A stretch of DNA of 62,455 nucleotides from Streptomyces fulvoviolaceus (GCF_000718165.1 NZ_JOEY01000069.1:1-62455), one strand, 5' to 3'. Counted from the first letter of the stretch, positions 38,598-48,885 are shown. Translations and numbers: made by a program. The notes: generated by a model not told the origin, from the letters alone.

Positions 38598-41500
38598 TTG
38601 AGTGTGGTTCTCTTCCGTCGTCCCGCCCGCCGCCGGGCCCCGGACATGCCCGAGGGAGAGCTGAGCCTCCAGGAGCCTCCCACCCTGCCGGAGACGGTGC
38701 CCGACACCTCGGCGGTGTGGAACTACCTGCCCATGGGCATGATGTCGGCCTCCATGATGCTGCTGTTCGTCCGTATGGGCAGCGGCAGTTCGGCGCTCGG
38801 TTACACCGCCCTCGCGCTGATGGTGACCGCCTCCGGGCTGATGATCCTGGGCCAGGTGATGCGCAAGGCCGGCGACCGCAAACGCCGGCTGCAGGGCGAG
38901 CGCCGCGACTATCTGCGCTACCTCCGGCAGACCCGGTTCCAGGTCCGCGGGGCGTTCGTGCAGCAGCAGTACGCCCTCGCCTGGCGGCATCCCGAACCCG
39001 GCGCGCTGTCGTCGCTGGCCCGCACCTCACGGCTGTGGGAACGCAGGCCGGGACACGACGACTTCGGCGAGGCGCGGCTCGCGGTGGGCGGTCAGCGGCT
39101 CGGGCTGCGCCTGGCGCCGATGTCCACCAAGCCGGTCGAGGACCTGGAGCCGCTGTCCGCGCACGCGCTGCGCAGCTTCATCCGGGCCTACGCCACCGTC
39201 CCCGACCAGCCCATCGCGCTGTCCCTGCGGGCCTGGTCACGGGTGCTGTTCCGGGGCGACGAGGACCGTGTCCGCGGTGCCGTACGCGCCCTGGTGGCGC
39301 AACTCGCCGTGTTCCACTCGCCCGACGACCTGTGGCTGGCCTTCTGCGTGTCCGAGGAACGGCGCGCGGACTGGGACTGGGTGAAGTGGCTGCCGCACAG
39401 CCTGCACGCCGAGGAGCAGGACGGCGCCGGACCGGTGCGGCTGGTCTTCTCCGACCTGACCGGCCTGGTGGACCTGCTGGGCGCGGAGTTCCAGGAGCGG
39501 CCGTCGCACGACCCGGAGGCCGTGCCGGGCCAGGAGGAGCCGTTCACGGTGATCGTGGTGGACCACGGGAGCGTGCCGAGCGGCCACCGGTTCGACGGCG
39601 CGGGGTTCCGCAACGCCGTCGTGCTCGACCTGTCCGGCGAACTCACCTGGCGGCCCGGACGGTCCACCCTGCGCCTGGAGTTCGACGAGGACGCAGGCAC
39701 GGACGCAGGCACAGGCACGGGCGGGGGCACGGGCGCGGGCCAGGGCGGCGGCACCGTCAGTCTGGTGCGCACCGACCGCAACCGCCAGGAGCAGCGCACG
39801 GCGCTCGGCCGTCCCGACCACCTCGGTCCGGCCGTGGCGCGGGCGGTGGCCATGCGGCTGTCCCCGTACCGCCTGGCGTTCGGCGGCGACAACGCCGAAC
39901 CGATGTCCACGGACATCGAGTTGACGTCCCTGCTGGGCATCACGGACCTGCACCGCCTCGACCCGCTGGAGCTGTTTGCCCGCCGCGGCCCCTCGCAGCG
40001 GCTGCGGGTGCCCATCGGCATCAGCGCCGAAGGAGTTCCCGTCGAACTGGACATCAAGGAGTCCGCGCAGGGCGGCATGGGCCCGCACGGCATGCTGATC
40101 GGTGCCACCGGCTCCGGCAAGAGCGAGACGCTGCGCACCCTGGTGCTCGCGCTGGCGCTCACCCACTCCTCGGACACCCTCAACTTCGTCCTGGTGGACT
40201 TCAAGGGCGGTGCCACCTTCCTCGGCCTGGACGAACTCCCGCACACCTCCGCGGTGATCACCAACCTGGCCGACGAGGTGGCGCTGGTCTCCCGTATGCA
40301 GGACGCCCTGCACGGTGAGCTGATGAGGCGCCAGGAGCTGCTGCGCGCGGCGGGCAACTACACCTCGGCCCTGGAGTACGAGAAGGCACGGGCCGCGGGC
40401 GCCCCGCTCCAGCCGCTGCCCAGCCTGTTCGTCATCGTCGACGAGTTCAGCGAACTGCTCTCCGCGCACCGGGAGTTCATGGAGCTGTTCGTGATGATCG
40501 GCCGGCTCGGGCGCAGCCTCGGCGTGCATCTGCTGCTGGCCTCCCAGCGGCTGGACGAGGGCCGGATGCACCAGTTGGAGAGCCATCTCTCCTACCGCAT
40601 CGGGCTGCGCACCTTCTCGGCGATGGAGAGCCGGGGTGTGCTGGGCGTGCCGGACGCCTACCACCTGCCGTCGCAGCCGGGCAGCGGCTACCTCAAGAGC
40701 GGGGTGGAGGAACTGACCCGGTTCCGTGCCGCGTACGTCTCGGGACCCTACGAGCAGCGCAGCGGTCCGGTGGCGCAGGCACGGGCGGCCGGCCAGGTCG
40801 TGCCCTGGACCACGGAGTGGGTCGCGCCCCGTCCGGCGCCGGACGCCCCCGACGAGCCGGACGAGCCGGACGAGCCGGACGAGCCGCTGCCCACGCCGGG
40901 CGAGGAGGAGCAGTCCGGCACCGAGCAGACGCTGATGGCCGCCGCCCTGGAGCGGCTGCGCGGCTCAGGACCGCCCGCCCACCAGGTGTGGCTGCCGCCG
41001 CTGGACACGTCGCCGTCGCTGGACCAGCTCCTCCCTCCGCTGTCACCGCACCCCGAGTACGGCCTGACCACCGTCGGCTGGGCGGGCCGCGGCCGGCTGT
41101 CGGTGCCGGTCGGCATCGTCGACCGCCCCTTCGACCAGGTACGGGACCTGCTGACGGTCGACCTGTCCGGCGCCGGCGGCCACGTGGCCATAGCGGGCGG
41201 CCCGCAGAGCGGCAAGAGCACGGTCGTACGCACCCTGATATGCGCCCTGGCGCTCACCCACACCCCGCGCGAAGCGCAGTTCTACTGCCTCGACTTCGGC
41301 GGCGGCTCACTGGCCGGGCTGACCGGGCTGCCGCATGTCGGCTCGGTGGCCGCCCGGGTGGACACCGAGCGGATCGGACGGACCGTCGCCGAGGTCACCG
41401 CCATCCTGGAGGACCGCGAACGGCTCTTCCTCCAGCACGGCATCGCCTCGATGCGCGACTACCGGGTCCGCCGGGCCGCCGGCGAGTTCGCCGACCAGCC

Positions 41501-42677
41501 GCACGGTGACGTCTTCGTGGTCGTCGACGGCTGGTCCACCGTGCGCCAGGACCACCAGGACCTGATCCCCACGTTCACCAGGATCGCCGCGCGCGGCCTC
41601 AACTACGGCATCCACCTGATCGTCACCACCGCCCGCTGGGTGGAGCTGACCGCCGCCGTGCGCGACCAGTCGGGCACCCGGATCGAGCTGCGGATGGGCG
41701 ACCCCATCGAGTCCATGGCGGACTCCCGCCGGGCCAGGAGCGTGCCCGCCGCCCCGGGCCGCGGCCTGACGGTGGACAGCAAACTGCACTACTTGTCGGC
41801 TCTGCCCCGGATCGACGGCGTCGAGAGCGCGGCGGACCTGGAGACCGGGGCGTCCGCCCTGGTCCAGGACATCAATGAGCACTGGACGGGCCCGAGGGCG
41901 CCCCAGGTGCGGCTGCTGCCTCCGTCGCTGACCAGCACCGAGCTGCCGAATCCGCAGAGCACGCCCGAGGGCGGGCTGCGGGTGGCGCTGGGCCTGGAGG
42001 AGGACAAACTCGCCCCCGCCTGGCACGACTTCGCCGCCACCCCGCACCTGCTCGTCGTCGGTGACACCGAGAGCGGCAAGACCAACCTGCTGCGGCTGGT
42101 CGCTCGTGCGATCACCGAGCGCTACACGCCCGAGGAGGCGCGCGTCCTGCTCGTCGACTACCGCCGTGACCTGGCGGAGGCGGTGCCGCCGGAGTACCGG
42201 CTCGGGCACGCCGTCTCCATCGACGCGCTGCGCGAGCTGGTCAGCGGCGCGGCGCGGGCGATCCAGCTCCGGGTGCCGGGCCAGGACATCACCCCGGCCC
42301 GGATGCGGCTGGCCGACTGGTGGACGGGGCCACGGCTGTTCGTCCTCGTCGACGACTACGACATGATCGGAGCCGGCCCCGGCAACAACCCCTTCATGCC
42401 CCTCCTGGACCACCTCGCCCTCGGCTACGAGGTCGGCCTGCACATGGTCGTCGCCCGCTCCGCGTCCGGCGCCGGACGCGGCCTCCAGGAGGCCTTGATG
42501 CGACGCCTCCAGGAGGTCAACTCCCCCGGCCTGCTGCTCTCCTGCCCGCCCACCGAGGGCTACCTCTTCGGCAACATCAAGCCACGCATCCTCCCGCCCG
42601 GCCGGGCCCTGCGCATCGCCCGGCGGACGACGACCCTGGTCCAAACGGCCCGCCTGGCCCCGCCCGAGACGCCCTGA
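38598..42677 (+). CDS. eccC: type VII secretion ATPase EccC
   Basis: The product has 1359 residues. Two membrane helices (about 50-66 and 75-97) are followed by three FtsK/SpoIIIE-type ATPase domains. Their Walker A motifs are GATGSGKS (~502), GGPQSGKS (~867) and GDTESGKT (~1155), and Walker B strands LFVIVDEF, VFVVVDGW and LFVLVDDY follow. EccC is the motor and substrate receptor of ESX secretion and recognises YxxxD/E tails of Esx proteins. Here EccCa and EccCb are one polypeptide. Two low-complexity inserts are present, a Gly/Thr stretch (~370-390) and a DEP repeat (~752-763). The start is TTG 38598 (reading SVVLFRRPARR next), with GAGAGG 7 bases upstream; the open frame goes on upstream but without coding character. 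Confidence 0.92.
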   Translation: MSVVLFRRPARRRAPDMPEGELSLQEPPTLPETVPDTSAVWNYLPMGMMSASMMLLFVRMGSGSSALGYTALALMVTASGLMILGQVMRKAGDRKRRLQGERRDYLRYLRQTRFQVRGAFVQQQYALAWRHPEPGALSSLARTSRLWERRPGHDDFGEARLAVGGQRLGLRLAPMSTKPVEDLEPLSAHALRSFIRAYATVPDQPIALSLRAWSRVLFRGDEDRVRGAVRALVAQLAVFHSPDDLWLAFCVSEERRADWDWVKWLPHSLHAEEQDGAGPVRLVFSDLTGLVDLLGAEFQERPSHDPEAVPGQEEPFTVIVVDHGSVPSGHRFDGAGFRNAVVLDLSGELTWRPGRSTLRLEFDEDAGTDAGTGTGGGTGAGQGGGTVSLVRTDRNRQEQRTALGRPDHLGPAVARAVAMRLSPYRLAFGGDNAEPMSTDIELTSLLGITDLHRLDPLELFARRGPSQRLRVPIGISAEGVPVELDIKESAQGGMGPHGMLIGATGSGKSETLRTLVLALALTHSSDTLNFVLVDFKGGATFLGLDELPHTSAVITNLADEVALVSRMQDALHGELMRRQELLRAAGNYTSALEYEKARAAGAPLQPLPSLFVIVDEFSELLSAHREFMELFVMIGRLGRSLGVHLLLASQRLDEGRMHQLESHLSYRIGLRTFSAMESRGVLGVPDAYHLPSQPGSGYLKSGVEELTRFRAAYVSGPYEQRSGPVAQARAAGQVVPWTTEWVAPRPAPDAPDEPDEPDEPDEPLPTPGEEEQSGTEQTLMAAALERLRGSGPPAHQVWLPPLDTSPSLDQLLPPLSPHPEYGLTTVGWAGRGRLSVPVGIVDRPFDQVRDLLTVDLSGAGGHVAIAGGPQSGKSTVVRTLICALALTHTPREAQFYCLDFGGGSLAGLTGLPHVGSVAARVDTERIGRTVAEVTAILEDRERLFLQHGIASMRDYRVRRAAGEFADQPHGDVFVVVDGWSTVRQDHQDLIPTFTRIAARGLNYGIHLIVTTARWVELTAAVRDQSGTRIELRMGDPIESMADSRRARSVPAAPGRGLTVDSKLHYLSALPRIDGVESAADLETGASALVQDINEHWTGPRAPQVRLLPPSLTSTELPNPQSTPEGGLRVALGLEEDKLAPAWHDFAATPHLLVVGDTESGKTNLLRLVARAITERYTPEEARVLLVDYRRDLAEAVPPEYRLGHAVSIDALRELVSGAARAIQLRVPGQDITPARMRLADWWTGPRLFVLVDDYDMIGAGPGNNPFMPLLDHLALGYEVGLHMVVARSASGAGRGLQEALMRRLQEVNSPGLLLSCPPTEGYLFGNIKPRILPPGRALRIARRTTTLVQTARLAPPETP

Positions 42678-43049
42678 GGGACGGGACGACACCGGCGGAC
42701 CACCCCCGCGTCCAGTCCCGGGAGGCCGACGGCCGCCACCCCCGCGCCCGCCCACGCGGGGGCCACCACGGACACCTTTGGGCCGACGCCCGGCCGTAAC
42801 CCGCGGCGCGGGCGTCGGCCGCTCGCAGACAGCCTCAGGGCGGCGGTCGCCATCCCCGCGCCGGCGTGCGCGGGGTGGTCCCGGTCGGCCTCAGGGCCGT
42901 GGTCGGCCTTCCCGTGTCGGCCTGTGCCGGACAGCCGTAGGGTGGCGGTCGCCATCCCCGCGCCGGCGTGCGCGGGGTGGTCTCGGTCGGCCTCAGGGCC
43001 AGGGTTGGCCGTCGTCGTGTCGGCCTGCGCCGGACGGTCGCGCGCAGTC
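42678..43049. repeat. convergent intergenic region with 102-113 bp direct repeats and hairpins
   Basis: Between eccC and mycP, which converge, a unit beginning AGGGCGGCGGTCGCCA is repeated at 42837, 42939 and 43052. The third copy is partial and contains the end of mycP. The first two copies each contain CCCCGCGCCGGCGTGCGCGGGG, an 8-10 bp stem that would fold as a terminator on either strand, and a related hairpin lies near 42735-42760. The units look like duplications of the mycP 3' end (each would encode a version of RGWRPPP). They probably terminate both genes. Confidence 0.6.
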
Positions 43050-44312
43050 TCAGGGCGGCGGTCGCCACCCCCGTGCCCGGCCGCGTGGGATCACCACCGC
43101 CGCGGCGGCCACCACCAGCACCAGGCCCGCCATGGCGCCGGCGGCCAGCAGTGCGCGGTGCCGGGGGGTGGTGGACACCGCGGGCAGGTGGAGCGGGGTG
43201 GCGGGTGACGGGGCGGCGGGGGAGCGGGAGCCCGCCGGGACCATGGAGAGCGCCGCGTACGGGTCCAGCCGGGGCGCGTCTCCGGTGGGCGCGGCGGAGG
43301 CGGTCAGCCGCTCGGCGGTCTCGGCGGCGGTCAGCTCCGGGTGGTAGGCGCGCACCAGGGCCGCCGTACCGGCGGCGAACGCGGCGGCGGAGGAGGACCC
43401 GGCGCCGATGTAGTGCCCCGAGCCGCGCGGCCCGATGCCGACCACCGGGCCGCCGGGGGCCGCCAGATCCGCCCCGGTGGCGCCGGACGCGCTGGCCAGC
43501 ACGCTCCCGTCGGCCAGCACCCCGACCACCGACAGGGCGCCGGGCGCGGACGCCGGCCAGTACGCCCCTACGGGCGTGTCCGTCGACTTGGGTTCGACGT
43601 CCGGCGCGGCGGCGGCCACGACCAGGGCGTCATGGCTGGTTGCGTAGCGGACGGCGGCGGTGAGTTCGTCCTCTCCGGTGGTCAACGCCAGGGCTACGGC
43701 GATGACTTCGGCGCCGCGGTCGACGGCGGCCCGGATGCCGTCGGCGACCAGGCCGGCGCTGGCGGTGCCCCGCCGGTCAGTGCCGCGCACGGCGAGCACC
43801 CGGCCGGCCGGGGCCACTCCCCGGAAGGCCGTGCCGCTGGTCGGCGCGGCGGCGACGAGCCCGGCGGTGAAGGTGCCGTGGCCCACACAGTCCTCGCCGG
43901 CGTCTCCGACGGCCGTGACCCGGCCGGACAGCGTCGGCGCCGTGGCCGACACCCCGGTGTCCACCACCGCGACGGTGACGCCCTCGCCTCGGGACAGCTG
44001 CCAGGCGTGGGACAGCGACAGGCTCTGCTGGGCCCAGGTCGCGTACCGCGCGGTGCGGTCCGACGCGGCCGTGCACGGGGCGTCGTCGGCCAGGGCGAGC
44101 GGGATCGACGGCAAACTCGTGCTGTCGCCGCCCGCCGACGAGGTGGGAGAGGGGGACGCGGGGGAGGGCGAGGCGGCCACGGCGGGCGCCGGTACGGACG
44201 CGGCGCAGACCATCGCCACCGCCAGTGCGCCCAGCAACCTGGACCACTGGGACCCGGGGGGCCGGGGGAGCCGGAGAGGTCTGAGAGACCGGAGTTGCCG
44301 CATGATGCGCAT
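43050..44312 (-). CDS. mycP: mycosin: type VII secretion-associated serine protease
   Basis: The product has about 420 residues. A signal peptide (hydrophobic ~24-40, ending APAVAASP) leads into a subtilisin-fold protease with VAVVDTGV (Asp118), DCVGHGT (His145) and GSSSAAAF (Ser307 probable), and one C-terminal transmembrane helix near 387-408. This is the mycosin arrangement. MycP caps the periplasmic-side face of the ESX complex and is needed for its stability; its own substrates vary. The Ser motif is GSSSA rather than the usual GTSxA, but the nucleophile is kept. I start at ATG 44312; GTG 44342 and ATG 44303 are possible and none has a strong ribosome site. Confidence 0.9.
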   Translation of the reverse strand: MRIMRQLRSLRPLRLPRPPGSQWSRLLGALAVAMVCAASVPAPAVAASPSPASPSPTSSAGGDSTSLPSIPLALADDAPCTAASDRTARYATWAQQSLSLSHAWQLSRGEGVTVAVVDTGVSATAPTLSGRVTAVGDAGEDCVGHGTFTAGLVAAAPTSGTAFRGVAPAGRVLAVRGTDRRGTASAGLVADGIRAAVDRGAEVIAVALALTTGEDELTAAVRYATSHDALVVAAAAPDVEPKSTDTPVGAYWPASAPGALSVVGVLADGSVLASASGATGADLAAPGGPVVGIGPRGSGHYIGAGSSSAAAFAAGTAALVRAYHPELTAAETAERLTASAAPTGDAPRLDPYAALSMVPAGSRSPAAPSPATPLHLPAVSTTPRHRALLAAGAMAGLVLVVAAAAVVIPRGRARGWRPPP

Positions 44313-44467
44313 GGTAGAGGGCCCATCCTGCCGTACCCGCACGGGAGTTCGTGAGCGAGTGGAACGGACCGGAGAACAAGGTGCGCGGCCATCTCCTGCT
44401 GTTTACCGCCGCCTTCTGCTGTTTACTGATCTCGGCATGACGTCATTGACGAAGAGGAGATTCGAGC

Positions 44468-47400
44468 GTGGCACGCCAGCTGCTCACGGTCGGTCCCGAA
44501 AGGCCCGATGGGCCGGACGGCTTCCGGACGATAGGTGAGGCTCTGGCCAAGGCTCGAACGGGCGCGGTGATCAGTCTCCTTCCGGGACGCTACGAGGAGA
44601 ACCTGCGGATCTCCAGGCGGGTGACCATCGTCGCCGAGGGCGTCCGTGGCAGCGTGGAGATCGCGCCCCGCACCGGCTCTGCCGTGACCTTGGTGGCCGA
44701 CGCCGTGATGCTCACGGACCTGGTGCTGCGCGGCCCCGAGGACGACGACGTACCGGTCGTGGACGCCTTCCAGGGGCAGGCCGCCCTCGAAGGCTGCGAC
44801 ATCGCGGGAACCGGCTGGACCGCGGTGCTCAGCCGCAACGCGGGCTCACTGGCCATGCGCGGCTGCCGGATCACCAACCCGGCGGGCGCCGGCGTCGTCG
44901 ACACCTCGTCCGAGGAGAGCGTCATCGCGGACTGCGTGCTCGAAAACCTCGGCAGCTCGGCGATCGTGATCAGCGAACGGGCCCGGACCGCCGTACGCGG
45001 CTGCACCATCCGCGACTCCCGCGGCAACGGCGTCCTGGCCAACGGCCAGACCCGCGGCTCGGTCGAGGACTGCGACATCTCCGCCACCGACAAGCCCGGC
45101 ATCGCGCTGGAGCAGAACAGCGCCACCCGGGTGCTCCGCACCCACCTGCACGACTTGGCCGTCGGTGTCCTGGTCACCAGCGCCTCCCGCCCGGAACTGA
45201 CCGAACTCGACATCCTGGCCGCCGCCGAGCACGGCATCCTGGTCTCCTCCGGGGCCGAGCCCGTGCTGCGCCGCTGCCGGGTCCGGCGGACCAAGGGCAG
45301 CGGCCTGGCCGTCACCGGACGGGCCCGGGGGACGTACGAGGACTGCGAGTTCGCGCACTGCGCGGGACCCGCCGTACTGGCCACCGAGAGCGCGGCACCC
45401 ATGCTGACCCGGACCGCCGTACGGGACTGCTCGGCGACGACCGCCGTGCTGCTGACCGGCGAGTCGGCGGCCGAGTTCGACCGGCTGGAGGTGACGGGGG
45501 CCACCGGGACGGGCATCTCCATACGCTCCGGCGCCAACCCGCTGCTCCGGCGGGCCCAGGTGATGTCGGCAGGCGGCCACGGCGTGGAGGTCCTCCAGGG
45601 CGGACGTGGACGGCTGGAGGACTGCGAGATACACAAGGCGGGCGGCGCGGCCCTGCGGGTCGCCGACGACGGCCGCCCGCACATCGGCAACAGCACCCTG
45701 ACCGACACCGCCGGGCCCGGCGTCCTCGTCACGGCGGGCGGCCTGGCGGACATCCGGGACACCGTCGTCGACGGCAGCGGCTCGGAAGGCATCCGGGTCG
45801 AGGAGGGCGGCGAGGTGTCCGCCCTCCGCAACCGGATCACCGTCTCCGGCTCGCACGGCGTGCTGCTCGCCGCCGGGGCACGGGCCGCGCTGAGCGGCTG
45901 CGAGGTGTCCAGCGGCCGGGCCGACGGCATCCGCGTCGAATCCGCCGAGCAGGTCTCCGTCCTCGACTGCACGGTCAGTGACAACCGGGGCCCCGGACTG
46001 CGGCACACCGCCCGGGACGGCGCGCTCACCGTGGACCGGCTCTCCAGCGTGGCGAACGGGTCCCGGGACGCCTACGACGGAGCGCTGCCGCCCGCCCCGG
46101 TCGATCCGGACGACCCCGCGTTCCCTGCAGCCGCCCGCCCCGGACCCGCCCAACCAAAGGGCCCCGTCGAGGAGTTGGAGGCCCTGGTCGGGCTGGACGC
46201 GGTCAAGCACCAGGTCAAGGGTCTGGTCAACCTGACCCGGCTGGCCCAGCGCCGGGCCAGCCTCGGCATGCCGGCCCCGCCGATGAGCCGGCACCTGATC
46301 TTCGCGGGCGCCCCCGGCACCGGCAAGACCACCGTCGCACGCCTCTACGGTTCCATCCTGGCCGAACTCGGCGCCCTTCGCTCCGGACACCTCGTCGAGG
46401 TGTCCCGGGCCGACCTGGTCGCCCAGGTCGTCGGCGGTACGGCGATCAAGACCACCGAGACCTTCAACCGGGCGCTCGGCGGCGTGCTCTTCATCGACGA
46501 GGCCTACACGCTTGCCTCCGACAGCAAGAACTCCGGGGCCGACTTCGGCCGCGAAGCCGTCGACACCCTGGTCAAACTGATGGAGGACCACCGCGAGGAC
46601 GTGGTGGTGATCGCGGCCGGCTACTCCAAGGAGATGGAGTCCTTCCTGGCCGTCAACCCCGGTCTGGCGTCCCGCTTCGCCCGCACCGTCGAGTTCGTCA
46701 ACTACACGGTCGACGAGCTGGTGACCATCGTGGAGAGCATGTGCGAGCGGCACCGCTACGAACTCGCCCCCGACACCAAGGACTCGCTCGCCGCGCACTT
46801 CGCGGACATGCACCGGGGCCCCAGCTTCGGCAACGGCCGGGTGGCCCGGCAGGTGTTCGAGGAGATGGTGGACCGGCAGGCGTCCCGGCTGTCCACCCTC
46901 CCGGAAGCCGGCGAGCACGATCTGACGCTGCTGCTGCCGGAGGATGTCGGCGAGGCCGCGGCCGCCGCCGTCAAGGCCGCCTCGTCCGGCCTCCGAGCCG
47001 CCTCGCCGCTGGACGAACTCAACGCGATGGTCGGCCTCCAGAGCGTCAAGCACGAAGTCACCGACATGATCAACTTGCTGTCGGCGTCCCAGCGCCGGGA
47101 GGCCGCCGGCCTGCCCGCCTCCCGGATCAACCAGCACCTGGTCTTCGTCGGCCCGCCCGGCACCGGCAAGACGACCGTGGCCCGGCTGTACGGGAAACTG
47201 CTGCGCTCCCTGGGCGTTCTTCCGCGCGGACAACTCGTCGAGGTAGCCCGCGCCGACCTCGTCGGACGCTACGTCGGGCACACCGCCCAGCTCACCCAGG
47301 AGGTGTTCGAAAAGGCCCTGGGCGGCGTGCTGTTCGTCGACGAGGCGTACACGCTCACCCCGCCGGGCTCGCCGTCGGACTTCGGGCGGGAGGCGGTGGA

Positions 47401-47815
47401 CACCCTGCTGAAGCTGATGGAGGACCACCGGGAGGACGTCGTGGTGATCGTCGCCGGCTACACAGACGAGATGAACCGCTTCCTGGCCTCCAACCCGGGC
47501 CTCGCCTCCCGCTTCTCACGGCACGTCGAGTTCCCCGACTACAGCTCGGAGGAGCTCGTCACCATCGTCGGACAGCACGCCGCCGCCTCCGGCTTCGAGT
47601 GCGCCCCCGACCTGTCACAGGCGTTGCTGACGTTCTTCAAGGCCCAGCCCCGCGACCGGTCCTTCGGCAACGCGCGGCTGGCCCGGCAGACCGTCGAACG
47701 GATGGCCACCCGGCAGGCCCGGAGGCTGGCCGCGATGGACGCCCCGGGTATGGCGGAACTCCAGACCCTGCTGGCGGAGGACCTGCCCGGGGCGCCACCC
47801 GTCCCCGACCGGTAG
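44468..47815 (+). CDS. beta-helix protein fused to two EccA/CbxX-type AAA+ domains
   Basis: The product has 1115 residues. Residues ~1-530 are a right-handed parallel beta-helix, with about twenty turns of the kind [16 protein letters not shown] and [13 protein letters not shown]. Two AAA+ domains of the CbxX/CfqX/EccA group follow, with Walker [10 protein letters not shown] (~614) and GPPGTGKTT (~895), Walker [13 protein letters not shown] and [12 protein letters not shown], and GLASRF sensor/arginine-finger motifs. EccA proteins are cytosolic ATPases of ESX systems that act on substrates or chaperones. Classical EccA has a TPR N-terminus and one AAA+ domain, so the beta-helix and doubled AAA+ are distinctive. 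The start is GTG 44468 with AGGAG 11 bases upstream. It is divergent from mycP and closes the T7SS core. Confidence 0.85.
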   Translation: MARQLLTVGPERPDGPDGFRTIGEALAKARTGAVISLLPGRYEENLRISRRVTIVAEGVRGSVEIAPRTGSAVTLVADAVMLTDLVLRGPEDDDVPVVDAFQGQAALEGCDIAGTGWTAVLSRNAGSLAMRGCRITNPAGAGVVDTSSEESVIADCVLENLGSSAIVISERARTAVRGCTIRDSRGNGVLANGQTRGSVEDCDISATDKPGIALEQNSATRVLRTHLHDLAVGVLVTSASRPELTELDILAAAEHGILVSSGAEPVLRRCRVRRTKGSGLAVTGRARGTYEDCEFAHCAGPAVLATESAAPMLTRTAVRDCSATTAVLLTGESAAEFDRLEVTGATGTGISIRSGANPLLRRAQVMSAGGHGVEVLQGGRGRLEDCEIHKAGGAALRVADDGRPHIGNSTLTDTAGPGVLVTAGGLADIRDTVVDGSGSEGIRVEEGGEVSALRNRITVSGSHGVLLAAGARAALSGCEVSSGRADGIRVESAEQVSVLDCTVSDNRGPGLRHTARDGALTVDRLSSVANGSRDAYDGALPPAPVDPDDPAFPAAARPGPAQPKGPVEELEALVGLDAVKHQVKGLVNLTRLAQRRASLGMPAPPMSRHLIFAGAPGTGKTTVARLYGSILAELGALRSGHLVEVSRADLVAQVVGGTAIKTTETFNRALGGVLFIDEAYTLASDSKNSGADFGREAVDTLVKLMEDHREDVVVIAAGYSKEMESFLAVNPGLASRFARTVEFVNYTVDELVTIVESMCERHRYELAPDTKDSLAAHFADMHRGPSFGNGRVARQVFEEMVDRQASRLSTLPEAGEHDLTLLLPEDVGEAAAAAVKAASSGLRAASPLDELNAMVGLQSVKHEVTDMINLLSASQRREAAGLPASRINQHLVFVGPPGTGKTTVARLYGKLLRSLGVLPRGQLVEVARADLVGRYVGHTAQLTQEVFEKALGGVLFVDEAYTLTPPGSPSDFGREAVDTLLKLMEDHREDVVVIVAGYTDEMNRFLASNPGLASRFSRHVEFPDYSSEELVTIVGQHAAASGFECAPDLSQALLTFFKAQPRDRSFGNARLARQTVERMATRQARRLAAMDAPGMAELQTLLAEDLPGAPPVPDR

Positions 47816-47967
47816 CGAACACCGCCGCCGGCCGGGGTGTACCTTCGGACCGCCGAGCTGGGCACGCGTGCGGTATAAGCAGCGGCTGCCGGCCCTCGGC
47901 CTGTTGGGGGTGCCGACCGCGGACTACGGCCCGGAAGCCGCCCGCGCGGAGACGGCCGGATGGACTT

Positions 47968-48150
47968 CGGCCCGCGCTCTTCGACGCGTACGCGCGTGCG
48001 GTGTACGACCACGCCTTCCGGTTGACCGCCGACTGGTCCGTCGCGGAGGACGTCATGTCGGCGACCTTCCTGGGGGAATGGTGGCTGCCGCGTCGGCCGC
48101 CACGGAAGCTGCGGCGGTTGAAATCCCCGACCAGCGTGGTGCTCTGGGTC
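47968..48150 (+). pseudogene. relic of an ECF-type sigma-70 factor (region 2)
   Basis: The frame beginning at 47977 reads LFDAYARAVYDHAFRLTADW, then SVAEDVMSATFLGEWW. This matches region 2 of Streptomyces ECF sigma factors (LFxxHARAVYNHAFRLTADWSxAEDVMSxTFxxAW). Region 4 and the linker are missing and the following codons turn Arg/Pro-rich, so only about 45 residues survive. Confidence 0.7.
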
Positions 48151-48308
48151 GCCGAGCACCGTCGGGAAGCCGACCGGGAGCCCGTCACGCAGGCGGCACC
48201 CCTCTACCAGAGCGCGAGACTTGACCGACGTACCGCCGGGCTGGGCGGGTGTTTCGGCCACCTGGCGTCACTGTGCGTGAGGAAGTGCTTGCTGGAGTTC
48301 ACCCCTAT

Positions 48309-48324
48309 GACTCGAACCTGCGGC
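48309..48324 (-). repeat. 16-bp copy of the tRNA-Arg T-arm
   Basis: GACTCGAACCTGCGGC occurs here and again at 48503-48518 inside the tRNA-Arg gene, in the same orientation and 194 bp apart on the side of the tRNA 3' end. It covers one T-stem strand and the T-loop; identity stops before the acceptor stem. It may be an att-type scar or a broken tRNA relic. Confidence 0.5.
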
Positions 48325-48490
48325 GGCTCCGTGGCACGAGAGGGAGCGTGACGTAGGCGTCTACCTGCGGGGATGCCGAATCAGGTTGGACAGCACTTTG
48401 GGGCCGTAGCCGCACGGGTGGCGTGATCGGAAGGGGCATCGGTAGCTCGGATGCCGTGCCTGACCTGCGGAAACACGCAAAGTAGCGATG

Positions 48491-48563
48491 CGCCCCCGGC
48501 AGGACTCGAACCTGCGGCCAAGCGCTTAGAAGGCGCCTGCTCTATCCACTGAGCTACGGGGGC
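48491..48563 (-). tRNA. tRNA-Arg (anticodon TCT)
   Basis: Reading the minus strand gives a full cloverleaf: a 7-bp acceptor stem (GCCCCCG / CGGGGGC), a D-arm with AGCTCAGTGGATAGAGC, an anticodon stem GGCGC with loop CTTCTAA giving anticodon TCT, and a T-arm with the GTTCGAGTC loop. CCA is not encoded. It reads AGA codons, which are rare in Streptomyces. Its 3' end faces the T7SS locus. Confidence 0.95.
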
Positions 48564-48885
48564 CGGGTGTGGTGGCCTCTGTCTTGGGTGCCCGGGTGTG
48601 GGCTGGTCCGTGACGTTGCCGGGGACAAGGATAGGGCTCCCGGGTCCTTGTCCCTGTTGCTTCGCCTCCGTGGCTCGATGTGGAGGTTCAGTGAAGCGGT
48701 CCTGATAATCGCAGGCAGGTACGAATCGTGCACCGCTTTTGGCTGCTCACGCCTCGGGTGTTGTGCACTCGTTATGCCTGGACTGTGCCTCCGTCCCAGT
48801 CATCCCTTCCGTCCGTTGTGTCCTATCGGCGCGCAGACAAGCTCATATGCTTCATAATTCCCCCAAAATTGGGCATTCTTCGCAT
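48564..48885. other. non-coding region upstream of the GTPase pair
   Basis: These 322 bp separate the divergent tRNA and GTPase genes and must contain both promoters. They are less GC-rich than the neighbours (especially 48680-48885) and have no coding bias. I find no pair of promoter boxes good enough to mark. Confidence 0.5.

Larger units (their letters stand above)
47816..48490. other. gene-poor stretch between the T7SS core and tRNA-Arg
   Basis: These 675 bp hold no intact gene. They contain the sigma-factor relic and the short tRNA-like repeat listed separately. The remaining open frames have weak third-position GC bias. This is the kind of debris found at island borders. Confidence 0.6.

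Noticed and set aside
39237..40664. 475-codon minus-strand frame opposite eccC
   Set aside because: The three-ATPase EccC on the plus strand explains the sequence; the antisense product is Gln/Val/Gly-rich with no motif.
42700..43090. CRISPR array
   Set aside because: There are only three imperfect copies of over 100 bp with a hairpin, with no short conserved repeat and unique spacers.
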